Positions 1 to 8,879 of a stretch of 64,000 nucleotides of DNA are shown here, one piece after another. The notes beneath the pieces are model-generated. The model ran no database searches. It was not told the origin of the DNA and was given only the letters and a program-made list of their open reading frames with translations. The translations under genes and the position numbers were made by a program. The DNA is from JACNKJ01 sp964344565. Lineage in GTDB: Bacteria; Krumholzibacteriota; Krumholzibacteriia; JACNKJ01. The DNA lies in assembly GCA_964344565.1 (NCBI GenBank), contig CAYFNT010000004.1, forward strand, positions 62,001-126,000, given 5' to 3'. Positions within the stretch are counted from its first letter, which is position 1. Every line of letters begins with the position of its first letter.

Positions 1-522
1 CCGGGCACCTACGAGGGACCCATGGGCATGCCGCTGGCCGAGGTCATCGAGGACTTCTGCGGCGGCATCTGGAAGGGCCGGAAGCTCAAGGCGGTCATTC
101 CCGGCGGAAGCTCGACGCCCGTGCTCACGGCCGAAGAGGCCATGAACGTGAACATGGACTTCGACTCCCTGGCCTCCATGGGATCCATGCTCGGCAGCGC
201 GGCGGTGATCGTCATGGACGAGACCGTCGACATGGTGGCCGCGGCCGCCAACCTAATGCGTTTCTATCACCACGAGAGCTGCGGGCAGTGCACTCCCTGC
301 CGGGAGGGAACGGGCTGGCTGGAGAAGATCCTCAACCGCTTCGAACAGGGCCAGGGGCGCGGCGGCGAGATCGAGGACATGCAGGACATCTGCGACAACA
401 TCGCCTTCAAGACCGTCTGCCCCCTGGGCGACGCGGCCCGCATGCCGCTCGAAGCCTTCCTGCAGAAGTTCCGCGGCGAGTTCGAGGCCCGCATCGCGGC
501 CGGCGCGGGAGGCGGGCGATGA
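1..522 (+). CDS. nuoF: NADH-quinone oxidoreductase subunit F, C-terminal fragment
   Basis: This is the last 173 residues of the FMN/NADH-binding subunit of complex I, which takes electrons from NADH and passes them to the first iron-sulfur clusters. The reading frame is open from base 1, so the N-terminal flavin and NADH sites lie outside the window. The fragment shows the family's tetranuclear cluster site: the ESCGQCTPCREGT stretch followed about 40 residues later by the fourth cysteine in KTVCPLGDAA. The stop overlaps the next start (ATGA at 519-522), so translation is coupled to nuoH. In most bacteria nuoG would follow here, but it does not. Confidence 0.95.
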   Translation, partial: PGTYEGPMGMPLAEVIEDFCGGIWKGRKLKAVIPGGSSTPVLTAEEAMNVNMDFDSLASMGSMLGSAAVIVMDETVDMVAAAANLMRFYHHESCGQCTPCREGTGWLEKILNRFEQGQGRGGEIEDMQDICDNIAFKTVCPLGDAARMPLEAFLQKFRGEFEARIAAGAGGGR

Positions 523-1565
523 GCGCTGACATCTGGATCACCCTGGGCAAGATCCTCGTCGTCTTCGCGCTGACCATGGGCGTGGTGGCTTATATGACAT
601 TGGCCGAGCGGAAGGTGTCCGCCTTCATCCAGTGGAGGAAGGGCCCCAATCGCGTGGGCATCTGGGGACTGCTGCAGCCCATCGCCGACGGCCTCAAGTT
701 CGTGCTCAAGGAAGACTACGTGCCCCGGGGCGCCAACAAGGTGCTCCATTCGGTGGCGCCCATGCTCACCATGGCCCCGGCCCTCATGACCTTCGCCGTG
801 GTGCCCTTCGGCAGCACCCTGCCCATCGGCGGCACCGAGGTGAAGATGATCGTGGCGGACCTGTCCATCGGCGTCCTCTTCATCTTCGCCATCGCGAGCC
901 TCGGGGTCTACGGTCTGGCCGTGGGGGGCTGGTCCAGCAACAACAAGTACGCCCTGCTCGGCGGCCTGCGCTCCAGCGCGCAGATGATCAGCTACGAGAT
1001 CTCCATGGGCCTGTCGGTGATTCCGGTGATCATGATGAGCGGCACCCTCATGCTCACGGGCATCGTGGACTGGCAGGGCAGCCACCTCTGGTTCGTGATC
1101 AGCCAGCCCCTGAGCTTCCTGCTCTTCACCATCTCCGCCTTCGCCGAAACCAATCGCCTGCCCTTCGATCTGCCCGAGGCCGAGCCCGAACTGGTGGCCG
1201 GCTATCACACCGAGTACAGCAGCATGAAGTTCGCCTCCTTCATGCTGGGCGAGTACGCCAACATGATCACCGCCAGCGCGCTCATCGTGACCCTCTTCTT
1301 CGGCGGCTACCATCTGCCCTTCATCGAGAATCTGGGCTTCTTCCAGGAGCACCGCTTCCTGCTGGGCCTGCTCCACGTCGTGACCTTCATGGCCAAAACC
1401 GCCGTCTGGCTCTTCATCTTCATCTGGGTGCGCTGGTCCCTGCCGCGCTTCCGCTATGATCAGCTCATGGGTCTGGGATGGAAGGTCCTGCTGCCCCTCT
1501 CCCTGGTGAACCTCTTCGTCTACGGCATCATCGTGCTGGGCTTCGGAGTGGGAGGCACGCCGTGA
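519..1565 (+). CDS. nuoH: NADH-quinone oxidoreductase subunit H
   Basis: Membrane subunit (348 aa) at the junction of the peripheral and membrane arms of complex I, forming part of the quinone chamber. It has about eight hydrophobic segments and the family signatures AERKVSAFIQWRKGPNRVG near the N-terminus and AETNRLPFDLPEAEPELVAG in the middle. The ATG at 519 overlaps the nuoF stop, and earlier in-frame ATGs lie inside nuoF. Its own stop overlaps the nuoJ GTG. The cluster-carrying nuoI gene normally found next is missing here. Confidence 0.97.
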   Translation: MSADIWITLGKILVVFALTMGVVAYMTLAERKVSAFIQWRKGPNRVGIWGLLQPIADGLKFVLKEDYVPRGANKVLHSVAPMLTMAPALMTFAVVPFGSTLPIGGTEVKMIVADLSIGVLFIFAIASLGVYGLAVGGWSSNNKYALLGGLRSSAQMISYEISMGLSVIPVIMMSGTLMLTGIVDWQGSHLWFVISQPLSFLLFTISAFAETNRLPFDLPEAEPELVAGYHTEYSSMKFASFMLGEYANMITASALIVTLFFGGYHLPFIENLGFFQEHRFLLGLLHVVTFMAKTAVWLFIFIWVRWSLPRFRYDQLMGLGWKVLLPLSLVNLFVYGIIVLGFGVGGTP

Positions 1566-2053
1566 CAGGTTTCCTCTTCTACTTCTTCTCGGCCATGGCC
1601 CTGGCCTCCGCGGTGATGGTGGTGACGCGAAAGAACCCCATCAGCTCCGCGCTATTCCTGGTGCTGGCCTTCTTCAACCTGGCCGGCATTTACGTGCTCA
1701 TGGACGCCTTCTTCCTCGCCGCGGTGCAGGTGGCCGTCTACGCCGGCGCCATCATGGTGCTCTTTCTCTTCGTGATCATGATGTTGAACCTCAGTCCCGA
1801 AGAGATGCCCGCCTTCATGAATCGCAAGATCAAGTGGGCCGGCGCCGGTCTGGCCGTGGCCCTGAGCGCCGCGCTGCTGGCCCTGGACTTCAGCCGCCGC
1901 CTGCCGGCCGGCCCCGCCGGCGAACTCCGCGGTGAGGTGGGAAGCCTGGGCGAGCTCATTTTCGGGGAGTTCCTGCTGCCCTTCGAATTGACGGCGGTGC
2001 TCCTGCTCATGGCCATCGTGGCCGCCGTGATCATGGCCCGGAGGGAGATCTGA
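1562..2053 (+). CDS. nuoJ: NADH-quinone oxidoreductase subunit J
   Basis: Small membrane subunit (163 aa) of the complex I proton-pumping arm. It has five hydrophobic helices, including the conserved AVYAGAIMVLFLFVIMMLN segment in the third helix. The GTG at 1562 fits best because it overlaps the nuoH stop (GTGA) and gives an N-terminus starting directly with the first membrane helix; longer in-frame extensions run back into nuoH. The stop shares a base with the nuoK ATG (TGATG). Confidence 0.95.
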   Translation: MTGFLFYFFSAMALASAVMVVTRKNPISSALFLVLAFFNLAGIYVLMDAFFLAAVQVAVYAGAIMVLFLFVIMMLNLSPEEMPAFMNRKIKWAGAGLAVALSAALLALDFSRRLPAGPAGELRGEVGSLGELIFGEFLLPFELTAVLLLMAIVAAVIMARREI

Positions 2054-2355
2054 TGGTCGACCTGAACGCCGCCGTCGTCGTCGCCCTGCTGCTCTTCGGC
2101 ATCGGCACCCTGGGATTCCTGATCCGGCGCAACGCCATCGTGGTCTTCATGAGCGTGGAGCTCATGCTCAACGCGGTGAACCTGCTCTTGGTCACCTTCT
2201 CGCGCATGCGGGTGGATCTGGACGGACAGGTCATGGCCTTCTTCGTCATGGCCGTGGCCGCCGCCGAGGCGGCCGTGGGTCTGGCCATCATCATCGCGGT
2301 GTTCCGGCGCATGCGGAACATCGACCTGGACAAGGCTTCGCTCCTGAGGAGTTGA
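2053..2355 (+). CDS. nuoK: NADH-quinone oxidoreductase subunit K
   Basis: A 100-residue, three-helix membrane subunit of complex I, the usual length for NuoK. Helix 2 carries the conserved glutamate in FMSVELMLNAVNLL and helix 3 the AAAEAAVGLAIIIAVFR segment, both expected in the proton path. It is translationally coupled to nuoJ and lies 7 nt before nuoL. Confidence 0.96.
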   Translation: MVDLNAAVVVALLLFGIGTLGFLIRRNAIVVFMSVELMLNAVNLLLVTFSRMRVDLDGQVMAFFVMAVAAAEAAVGLAIIIAVFRRMRNIDLDKASLLRS

Positions 2356-2362
2356 GGGGGGT

Positions 2363-4291
2363 ATGACGCTGTTTCCGCTGATACTGCTCTTCCCCGTGCT
2401 GGGACTCGCGGTCAACGCGATCCTGGGACGGCGGGTGCCGGTGAAGGTGACCGGGACCATCGCCTCGGCGGCGGTGTTCCTGTCCTTCCTCACGGCGCTC
2501 TCGGGACTGCGCACGCTGCTCGCGCTGCCCGAGGCGGAGCGGGTCATCGTCTATCGCCTCTGGGACTGGATCAGCGTGGGATCCCTCCAGGTCGACCTAG
2601 CCCTGCGACTGGATCCCCTCAGCGCACTGATGACACTGGTCGTCACCGGTGTGGGTTTCCTCATCCACGTCTACTCCATCGGCTACATGAGCCATGACCG
2701 GGACTACCCGCGCTTCTTCGTCTACCTGAACCTCTTCATGTTCAGCATGCTCACCCTGGTGACGGGCTCCAACTTCCTGGTGCTCTTCGTGGGATGGGAA
2801 GGCGTGGGCCTCTGCAGCTACCTGCTCATCGGCTTCTGGTTCGACAAGATGTTCACGCCCACCATGAGCAATGCCTCGGCGGGCAAGAAGGCCTTCATCG
2901 TCAATCGCATCGGCGATTTCGGATTCCTTCTGGCCCTCTTCCTCATGTTCAAGTACTTCGGCAGCCTGGACTTCGACTCGGTCTTCAAGACGGCCTTGCA
3001 TCACCCGGCGCCCGCCGGCGTGATGACGGCCATCGGCCTCTTGCTCCTGCTCGGCGCCACGGGCAAGAGCGCGCAGATCCCGCTCTTCGTCTGGCTGCCC
3101 GACGCCATGGCCGGTCCCACGCCGGTGAGCGCGCTCATCCACGCCGCGACCATGGTCACGGCGGGCGTCTACATGGTGGCCCGCAGCCACCTGCTCTACG
3201 CCCTGGCTCCGGCGGCCCTGGAGACCGTGGCCATCATCGGCGGGCTCACGGCCTTCTTCGCGGCGACCATCGCCGTGACCCAGAACGACATCAAGAAGGT
3301 GCTGGCCTACTCCACGGTGAGTCAGCTGGGCTACATGTTCCTGGGTTTGGGCAGCGCGGCCTTCGGCGCGGGGCTCTTCCACGTGATGACCCACGCCTTC
3401 TTCAAGGCCCTGCTCTTTCTCGGCGCGGGCAGCGTGATCCACGCCCTGCACGAGGAGCAGGACATCCGCAAGATGGGCGGGCTGCGCAGGAAACTGCCGC
3501 TCACCTTCGCCACCTTCGCCATCGCCACCCTGGCCATCGCGGGCTTCCCGGGCCTGTCGGGCTTCTTCAGCAAGGACGAGATCCTCGCGGCCACCTTCAT
3601 GCACGGACCCAAGTGGCTCTGGGGCCTGGGCGTCCTCACCGCGGGTCTGACCAGCTTCTACATGTTCAGGCTCCTGTTCCTGACCTTCTTCGGTGAGAGC
3701 CGGGTGGAGCCCGAGAACGAAGCGAAGATCCACGAATCGCCCTACGTGATGACCGTGCCACTGCTCATCCTCGCCCTGCTCAGCGTGGCGGGAGGATGGA
3801 TCGGCCTGCCGCCGGTCATGGGCACCAACGTATTGGCGGGATTCCTGGCGCCGGCTTTCGAGGGGCTGCATCACATCGAGGGCTTCGGGCACCACGGGCA
3901 CCTGTCCCACGCCACCGAATGGATCCTCATGGGGGTGTCCACCCTGGTGGCCCTGGCGGGCTTCCTGGTGGCCTGGAACCTCTTCGCGCGCCCCGACGAT
4001 CTCGGCGAGCGCCTGGCCGGCGAACGCGGCGGATTCTATCGCCTGCTCGAGGACAAGTACCGCATCGACGAGGTCTACGAGGCGCTCATCGTGCGGCCGC
4101 TGGCCTGGCTGTCCCAGCAGCTCTGGCGCATCGTGGACGAACTCGTCATCGACGGCCTCGTGAATCTCTCGGGCCTGCTGGTCCGCGTGGGAGGCGAGGT
4201 GGTCCGCATCTTCCAGACCGGCTACGTGCAGACCTACGCCTTCTTCATGGTACTGGGCGTCCTGGCCATTCTGCTCAAACTGGTCTTCTAG
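2363..4291 (+). CDS. nuoL: NADH-quinone oxidoreductase subunit L
   Basis: Antiporter-like subunit (642 aa) at the far end of the complex I membrane arm, where one of the pumped protons is translocated. It shows about 14 or more membrane segments. Recognisable motifs include FVGWEGVGLCSYLLIGFW with the key glutamate, WLPDAMAGPTPVSALIHAAT, the HAFFKALLFLGAGSVIH region and FSKDEIL. The C-terminal part, with a long amphipathic segment and a final helix, is complete. A GGGGG-type ribosome site precedes the ATG. The length is typical for the family. Confidence 0.97.
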   Translation: MTLFPLILLFPVLGLAVNAILGRRVPVKVTGTIASAAVFLSFLTALSGLRTLLALPEAERVIVYRLWDWISVGSLQVDLALRLDPLSALMTLVVTGVGFLIHVYSIGYMSHDRDYPRFFVYLNLFMFSMLTLVTGSNFLVLFVGWEGVGLCSYLLIGFWFDKMFTPTMSNASAGKKAFIVNRIGDFGFLLALFLMFKYFGSLDFDSVFKTALHHPAPAGVMTAIGLLLLLGATGKSAQIPLFVWLPDAMAGPTPVSALIHAATMVTAGVYMVARSHLLYALAPAALETVAIIGGLTAFFAATIAVTQNDIKKVLAYSTVSQLGYMFLGLGSAAFGAGLFHVMTHAFFKALLFLGAGSVIHALHEEQDIRKMGGLRRKLPLTFATFAIATLAIAGFPGLSGFFSKDEILAATFMHGPKWLWGLGVLTAGLTSFYMFRLLFLTFFGESRVEPENEAKIHESPYVMTVPLLILALLSVAGGWIGLPPVMGTNVLAGFLAPAFEGLHHIEGFGHHGHLSHATEWILMGVSTLVALAGFLVAWNLFARPDDLGERLAGERGGFYRLLEDKYRIDEVYEALIVRPLAWLSQQLWRIVDELVIDGLVNLSGLLVRVGGEVVRIFQTGYVQTYAFFMVLGVLAILLKLVF

Positions 4292-4303
4292 GGGAGGAGG
4301 GAC

Positions 4304-5848
4304 ATGATCGACAACTGGATACTCACCCTGATCACCTTCCTGCCCATGGTCGGTGCGCTTCCCTTGCTCTTCCTGAGCGAGGACAATAAGACGCTCATCC
4401 GCGGCTGGACCCTGCTGGTGACCCTGATCACCTTCCTGCTGTCCCTGCATCTCTGGTTCCATTTCGAAGAGGGCACCCACGCCTTCCAGTTCGCCCAGAA
4501 GCTCGACTGGATTCCCGCCGCCGGCATCGCCTATTCGGTGGGCATCGACGGCATCAGTCTGCTCATGGTGCTGCTGACCACCTTCATCATGCCCCTGGCC
4601 GTGCTGGGCGGATGGACCGGCGTCACCGAGCGGGTGAAGGGCTACCACTTCTTCCTGCTCATGCTGCAGACGGGCATGCTCGGGGTCTTCGTGGCCGCCG
4701 ATCTCTTCCTCTTCTATCTGTTCTGGGAAGCCATGCTGATTCCGATGTACTTCATCATCGGCATCTGGGGCGGCAGGCGGCGCATCTACGCGGCGGTGAA
4801 GTTCTTCCTCTTCACCATGGCGGGCAGCGTGCTCATGCTGGCGGCCATCCTGTACTTGGTGGCCCAGCATCACGGCGCCACCGGCATCTGGACCTTCGAC
4901 TGGGCCGCCCTGCTGGGCACCCAGCTCGGCGCCCGGGCGGAGATGTGGGCCTTCCTGGCCTTCGCCCTGGCCTTCGCCATCAAGGTGCCCATGTTCCCGC
5001 TGCACACCTGGCTTCCCGACGCCCACGTGGAAGCGCCCACGGCGGGCTCGGTCATCCTGGCCGGCGTGCTCCTGAAGATGGGCACCTACGGTTTCCTCAG
5101 GTACTGCCTGCCCTACTTTCCCGACGCCGCGCTGCAGTTCACCGACCTCATCATGACCCTGGCGGTCATCGGAATCATCTACGGCGCCCTGGTGGCCCTG
5201 GTGCAGGAGGACGTGAAGAAGCTCGTGGCCTACTCCTCGGTGAGCCACCTGGGATTCGTGATGCTCGGCACCTTCGCCTTCAACATGCAGGGTATCGAGG
5301 GCGGAATCCTGCAGATGGTCAATCACGGTCTGAGCACGGGCGCGCTCTTCCTTCTGGTGGGCATGATCTACGAACGGCGGCACAGCCGTCTCATCGACGA
5401 CTTCGGCGGCATCGCGCGTGTGATGCCTATCTATACGGTCTTCCTCATGCTGGCCACCCTCTCGTCCATCGGTCTGCCCGGGCTCAACGGCTTCGTGGGC
5501 GAGTTCCTCATCCTCATCGGCACCTTCCAGGTGGCGCCGCTGCCGGCCATCTTGGGCGCCACGGGTGTGGTGCTGGGCGCGGTCTACATGCTCTGGATGA
5601 TCCAGCGGGTCGTCTTCGGCAAGGTCGACAAGCCCGAGAACGAGGCCCTGCGCGACATCGGTCCCCGGGAGTGGGGCCTGCTCATTCCGGTGGTCGTGCT
5701 CATGCTCTGGATCGGGCTCTACCCGAAGCCCTTCCTGCGCAAGATGGACGCCTCGGTGAAGCATCTCTTCGAACAGGTCAAGGGCGACGAGATCACGCCG
5801 CCCTCGCGGCCACGGACCACCCATGACCGTCCCGCGAGCGGACACTAA
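4304..5848 (+). CDS. nuoM: NADH-quinone oxidoreductase subunit M
   Basis: Second antiporter-like complex I subunit (514 aa). Signatures are FYLFWEAMLIPMYFIIGIWG (proton-path glutamate), TWLPDAHVEAPTAGSVILAG and SSVSHLGFVMLG. A GGGAGGAGG sequence lies just upstream of the ATG. It is spaced 12 nt from nuoL and 12 nt from nuoN, as expected for one transcript. Confidence 0.97.
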   Translation: MIDNWILTLITFLPMVGALPLLFLSEDNKTLIRGWTLLVTLITFLLSLHLWFHFEEGTHAFQFAQKLDWIPAAGIAYSVGIDGISLLMVLLTTFIMPLAVLGGWTGVTERVKGYHFFLLMLQTGMLGVFVAADLFLFYLFWEAMLIPMYFIIGIWGGRRRIYAAVKFFLFTMAGSVLMLAAILYLVAQHHGATGIWTFDWAALLGTQLGARAEMWAFLAFALAFAIKVPMFPLHTWLPDAHVEAPTAGSVILAGVLLKMGTYGFLRYCLPYFPDAALQFTDLIMTLAVIGIIYGALVALVQEDVKKLVAYSSVSHLGFVMLGTFAFNMQGIEGGILQMVNHGLSTGALFLLVGMIYERRHSRLIDDFGGIARVMPIYTVFLMLATLSSIGLPGLNGFVGEFLILIGTFQVAPLPAILGATGVVLGAVYMLWMIQRVVFGKVDKPENEALRDIGPREWGLLIPVVVLMLWIGLYPKPFLRKMDASVKHLFEQVKGDEITPPSRPRTTHDRPASGH

Positions 5849-5860
5849 GGAGGCGAGCCG

Positions 5861-7303
5861 ATGGATCTGAACTTCTCCATGATCGCCCCGGAGCTGTCCC
5901 TGCTGATCGCGGTGGCCATGGTGCTCGTGCTCGATCTGGTCATGCGGCGCAAGGCTCCGACCCTTCTGCTCGAAGGCGCGGCCCTGGCGGGCCTCGCGGC
6001 GGCCTTCCTCTTCACCTGGACGGGCTGGCAGGACGCCGGCTCCACGGCCTTCGGCGGGCGTCTGGTCTCCGACGGTCTTGCCCTCTTCCTGCGCGCCCTG
6101 ATGATTCTGGTGGGCGCGGCCACGGTGATCTCGTCCAGCAGTTATCTCCTGCGCGAGAAGCTCGAGCATGCCGAGTACCTGACCCTCACCCTCTTCTCGG
6201 TGACGGGCATGATGCTCCTGGTCAGCGCCACGGAACTGGTCACGCTCTTCCTGGGTCTGGAGATCCTCTCCATGGCCCTCTACGTGCTCGCCGGCTTCCA
6301 CCGCGACGAGGACCGATCCGTGGAGGCGGCCCTCAAGTACTTCCTGCTGGGCGCCTTCGCCTCGGCCATCCTTCTCCTGGGCATGGCCCTGCTCTGGGGC
6401 AGCGCGGGCACCCTGCATCTGAGCGGGCTCCGCGAGGCCTTCGCCGCCGGCGATCTGTTGCACCCGCCCCTGGCCCAGGCCGGCTTCTGGCTGGTGGTGG
6501 TGGGCCTGGTCTTCAAGATCAGCCTGGCGCCCTTTCACTTCTGGGCGGCGGACGTCTACGAGGGCAGCCCCGCGCCGGTGGCCGGCTTCATGGCCACGGG
6601 CACCAAGGCCGCGGCCTTCGGAGCGCTGGCGCGTTTCCTGATTCTGGGATTCGGCGAGTCGCGGGCCGACTGGGTGCCCGTGCTGGTGGTGCTCGCCGTG
6701 CTGACCATGGGCGTGGGGAACTTCATGGCCATCGCCCAGGCCAACATCAAGCGCATGCTGGCCTTCTCCAGCGTGGCCCACGCGGGATACATCCTGCTGG
6801 CCCTGGTGGCCGGCACCGAGCATTCCCTGCGCGGCCTGCTGGTCTATCTGGCCGCCTACTCCCTGATGACCCTGGGCGCCTTCACGGTGGTCTCCATCGC
6901 GGGGGGCAGGGGTGAGGAGCGCCAGTCCATCTACGAATACGCGGGGCTCGGCAAGCGGGATCCCTGGCTGGCCGCCTATCTGGCCGTCTTCCTCTTCTCC
7001 CTGGCGGGCATTCCGCCCACGGTGGGATTCATCGGCAAGTTCCTCATTTTCTCCGAACTCGTGCGGGGAGGATTCGTCGGCCTGACCATCGTGGCCGTGC
7101 TCTTCAGTCTGGTCTCGGCCTACTACTATCTGCGCGTGATCTACCTGCTCTACATGCGAGAGCCCTTGGACGAGCCGTCTCCCGTGGGACTGCCCCGCGG
7201 CGCGGGCATCCTGCTGGCGGTCCTGCTGGTGCTGGTCATCCTGCTGGGCATCCTGCCTTCGGGGCTCATGGATCTGGCAAGCGCAAGTCCGGCTCTCTTT
7301 TAG
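5861..7303 (+). CDS. nuoN: NADH-quinone oxidoreductase subunit N
   Basis: Third antiporter-like complex I subunit (480 aa) and the last gene of the operon. It shows the ELVTLFLGLEILSMALYVLAG motif with its glutamate, ALKYFLLGAFASAILLLG, and FSSVAHAGYILLALVAG. AGGAGG precedes the ATG. The gene is followed 38 nt later by the hairpin/T-run described as the operon terminator. Confidence 0.97.
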   Translation: MDLNFSMIAPELSLLIAVAMVLVLDLVMRRKAPTLLLEGAALAGLAAAFLFTWTGWQDAGSTAFGGRLVSDGLALFLRALMILVGAATVISSSSYLLREKLEHAEYLTLTLFSVTGMMLLVSATELVTLFLGLEILSMALYVLAGFHRDEDRSVEAALKYFLLGAFASAILLLGMALLWGSAGTLHLSGLREAFAAGDLLHPPLAQAGFWLVVVGLVFKISLAPFHFWAADVYEGSPAPVAGFMATGTKAAAFGALARFLILGFGESRADWVPVLVVLAVLTMGVGNFMAIAQANIKRMLAFSSVAHAGYILLALVAGTEHSLRGLLVYLAAYSLMTLGAFTVVSIAGGRGEERQSIYEYAGLGKRDPWLAAYLAVFLFSLAGIPPTVGFIGKFLIFSELVRGGFVGLTIVAVLFSLVSAYYYLRVIYLLYMREPLDEPSPVGLPRGAGILLAVLLVLVILLGILPSGLMDLASASPALF

Positions 7304-7310
7304 CATCCGC

Positions 7311-7339
7311 TTGACCGGATCTTCACGCGAATCTAGAAT
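7311..7339 (+). promoter_or_regulatory. sigma70-type promoter before the SLOG-like gene
   Basis: TTGACC (7311-7316), a 17-nt spacer, then TAGAAT (7334-7339). Transcription would start near 7346, inside the 5' arm of the following hairpin, so messages from this promoter would not contain the complete terminator stem. This also excludes the in-frame TTG at 7311 as a start codon. Confidence 0.7.
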
Positions 7340-7340
7340 C

Positions 7341-7366
7341 GGCCTCCTTAAGGGAGGCCTTTTTTT
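7341..7366 (+). terminator. nuoN: rho-independent terminator of the nuo operon
   Basis: GGCCTCC (7341-7347), loop TTAAG, GGAGGCC (7353-7359), then seven T residues (7360-7366). The stem is a perfect 7 bp. The 3' arm contains AGGGAGG, which also serves as the ribosome-binding site of the next gene, and the T-run supplies the first bases of its TTG start codon. Confidence 0.8.
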
Positions 7367-7868
7367 GCGACTCAAACAAGTGGGCGTCATCGGCGACGCC
7401 GACGCCAGCGCGGAGGCCTGCGCCTTCGCCGAAGCGGTGGGCCGCATCGTCGGACGCCGGGGATGGGGACTGGTCAGCGGCGGGCGCGACGGCGTCATGG
7501 AAGCGGCCAGCCGCGGCTGCCGTGATGAGGACGGCATGGTGCTGGGCATCCTTCCGGGTCTGGACGACGGCGACGGCAACGATCATTGCCACTTCCTGCT
7601 GCCCACGGGCATGGGATGGACCCGCAACAGCATCAACGCCATGGCCGGGGACGTGGTGGTGGCCATCGGCGGCAAGGCGGGTACCCTCACCGAGATCGCC
7701 TTCGCCTGGAGCTACGGCAAGCCCATCCTGGCGGCCACCGGATTCGGCGGCTGGAGCGAGAAGCTGGCGGGCACGGCCATCGACGACCGGCGCGACACGG
7801 TGCTCATCCCCGTGAGCGAAGCGGCGCAGGTGGAAGAACTGCTGGCCAAGTTCCTGGGGGAGGATTGA
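7365..7868 (+). CDS. SLOG/TIGR00725-like Rossmann-fold protein
   Basis: A 167-residue single-domain protein resembling the LOG/TIGR00725 (lysine-decarboxylase-like, SLOG superfamily) fold. It begins with a VGVIGDAD nucleotide-binding strand-turn and contains SGGRDGVMEAAS and IGGKAGTLTEIAFAW, matching the paired glycine-rich motifs of this family. Relatives bind or hydrolyse nucleotides, but the substrate here is unknown. I place the start at TTG 7365, with AGGGAGG at 7351-7357 seven bases upstream; a TTG at 7311 is part of the promoter. The stop overlaps the next ATG (TGATG). Confidence 0.8.
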   Translation: MRLKQVGVIGDADASAEACAFAEAVGRIVGRRGWGLVSGGRDGVMEAASRGCRDEDGMVLGILPGLDDGDGNDHCHFLLPTGMGWTRNSINAMAGDVVVAIGGKAGTLTEIAFAWSYGKPILAATGFGGWSEKLAGTAIDDRRDTVLIPVSEAAQVEELLAKFLGED

Positions 7869-8296
7869 TGCTCCATCCCCTCTTCTGGGTGACCCTGGCG
7901 AGCATCATCCTGGCGCAGCTCTACAAGGTGGTGGTCGAAAGCATCGCCGAGCGCCGACTCAAGCTCTATCGCTTCTTCGAGACCGGAGGAATGCCCAGCA
8001 GCCACACGGCCGCCGTGACCTCCCTGGCCACCGGCGCGTGGAAGATCGAAGGCCTCTCCTCACCGCTCTTCGCGGTTACCCTGGTCTTCGGCACCTACTT
8101 CGTTTTCGAGGCCACCGGGCTGAGACAGGAAGTGGGCAAGCAGGCCCGCCTCCTCAACGACATCCTCGACGAACTCCTGGACACCCATCAGCTGGCCACC
8201 GAGAAACTGCGCGAATTGCGCGGACACACCTGGGCGGAGGTCTTCTGGGGATTCATCCTCGGATTGCTGACCACCCTCATCTTTCTCAGGAGTTGA
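7868..8296 (+). CDS. divergent PAP2 family (DUF212) membrane protein
   Basis: A 142-residue membrane protein related to acid phosphatase/vanadium haloperoxidase-like DUF212 proteins. The family hallmark GGMPSSHTAAVTSLA is near residue 40. Hydrophobic segments lie at the N-terminus, in the middle and at the C-terminus. Family members are thought to be lipid- or polyprenyl-phosphate phosphatases, but activity is mostly unproven. It is coupled to the preceding gene and followed 3 nt later by an envelope protein, which fits a small envelope operon. Confidence 0.85.
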   Translation: MLHPLFWVTLASIILAQLYKVVVESIAERRLKLYRFFETGGMPSSHTAAVTSLATGAWKIEGLSSPLFAVTLVFGTYFVFEATGLRQEVGKQARLLNDILDELLDTHQLATEKLRELRGHTWAEVFWGFILGLLTTLIFLRS

Positions 8297-8299
8297 GCC

Positions 8300-8866
8300 A
8301 TGAAGCGTCTCGGGATCCTCATGCTCCTCCTGGCCGCCAGCGGCGCGGCGGCCCTGGAGCTGGACATCACCCTGGCCTTCCCCGGCCGCCCCGCCGATTC
8401 CATCGATGCGCGGGGAGCCACCGAGTACCTCACTCCCGACAGTCTGCTGGTCCTCGAGGGACTCAAGGCCAGCTGGGCCGAGGGCGAGATCTTCGACGTG
8501 AAGGGCCTGCCCGTGCTCTGGGACCAGAAGCGAGAGCAGCTTCGCTTCCGCATGGAGTCCGACTCCCTGATGGTCTACTACGGCAGCGAGCAGGGGCCTG
8601 CGCAGCAGGGCAAGTTCAAGCTGGACCAGTCCTTCCGCCTGGTGGGACCTGGCGTGATGGTGAAGCTGGACCGGGGCCGATACTTCTTCGAGGGCGCCGA
8701 GATGAAGCTATTCCTGGCCGGCTCGGCCTGGAAGCGCGGCGCCCGGGGATTCCTCATGGCCGCCTTCATCGGAGTGATCACCCTCATCCTGCTCATCAAC
8801 GGCCGCCGCACCCGCCAACGCCTCGAAAACGAGCGTATCCCCGTGAAGAAACCGAGGGGACTCTAG
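8300..8866 (+). CDS. hypothetical membrane-anchored exported protein
   Basis: A 188-residue protein I do not recognise. It has a cleavable-looking signal peptide (MKRLGILMLLLAASGAAALE), a soluble beta-rich middle of about 130 residues and one C-terminal membrane helix near residues 150-168. A short basic tail (ending KKPRGL) would lie in the cytoplasm. This topology puts the main domain in the periplasm. It is the last gene of the three-gene operon. Confidence 0.7.
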   Translation: MKRLGILMLLLAASGAAALELDITLAFPGRPADSIDARGATEYLTPDSLLVLEGLKASWAEGEIFDVKGLPVLWDQKREQLRFRMESDSLMVYYGSEQGPAQQGKFKLDQSFRLVGPGVMVKLDRGRYFFEGAEMKLFLAGSAWKRGARGFLMAAFIGVITLILLINGRRTRQRLENERIPVKKPRGL

Positions 8867-8879
8867 TCCGTATGGGCCC

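Noticed and set aside
7311..7364. TTG at 7311 as start of the SLOG-like gene
   Set aside because: It is the -35 box of a good promoter and lies upstream of the terminator hairpin. TTG 7365 has the ribosome site at the right distance.
2597..7579. A 1660-codon open frame on the minus strand
   Set aside because: It is antisense to nuoL, nuoM, nuoN and the SLOG gene, which all match known families. Its translation is His/Gln/Glu-rich low-complexity sequence typical of the reverse complement of GC-rich coding DNA.
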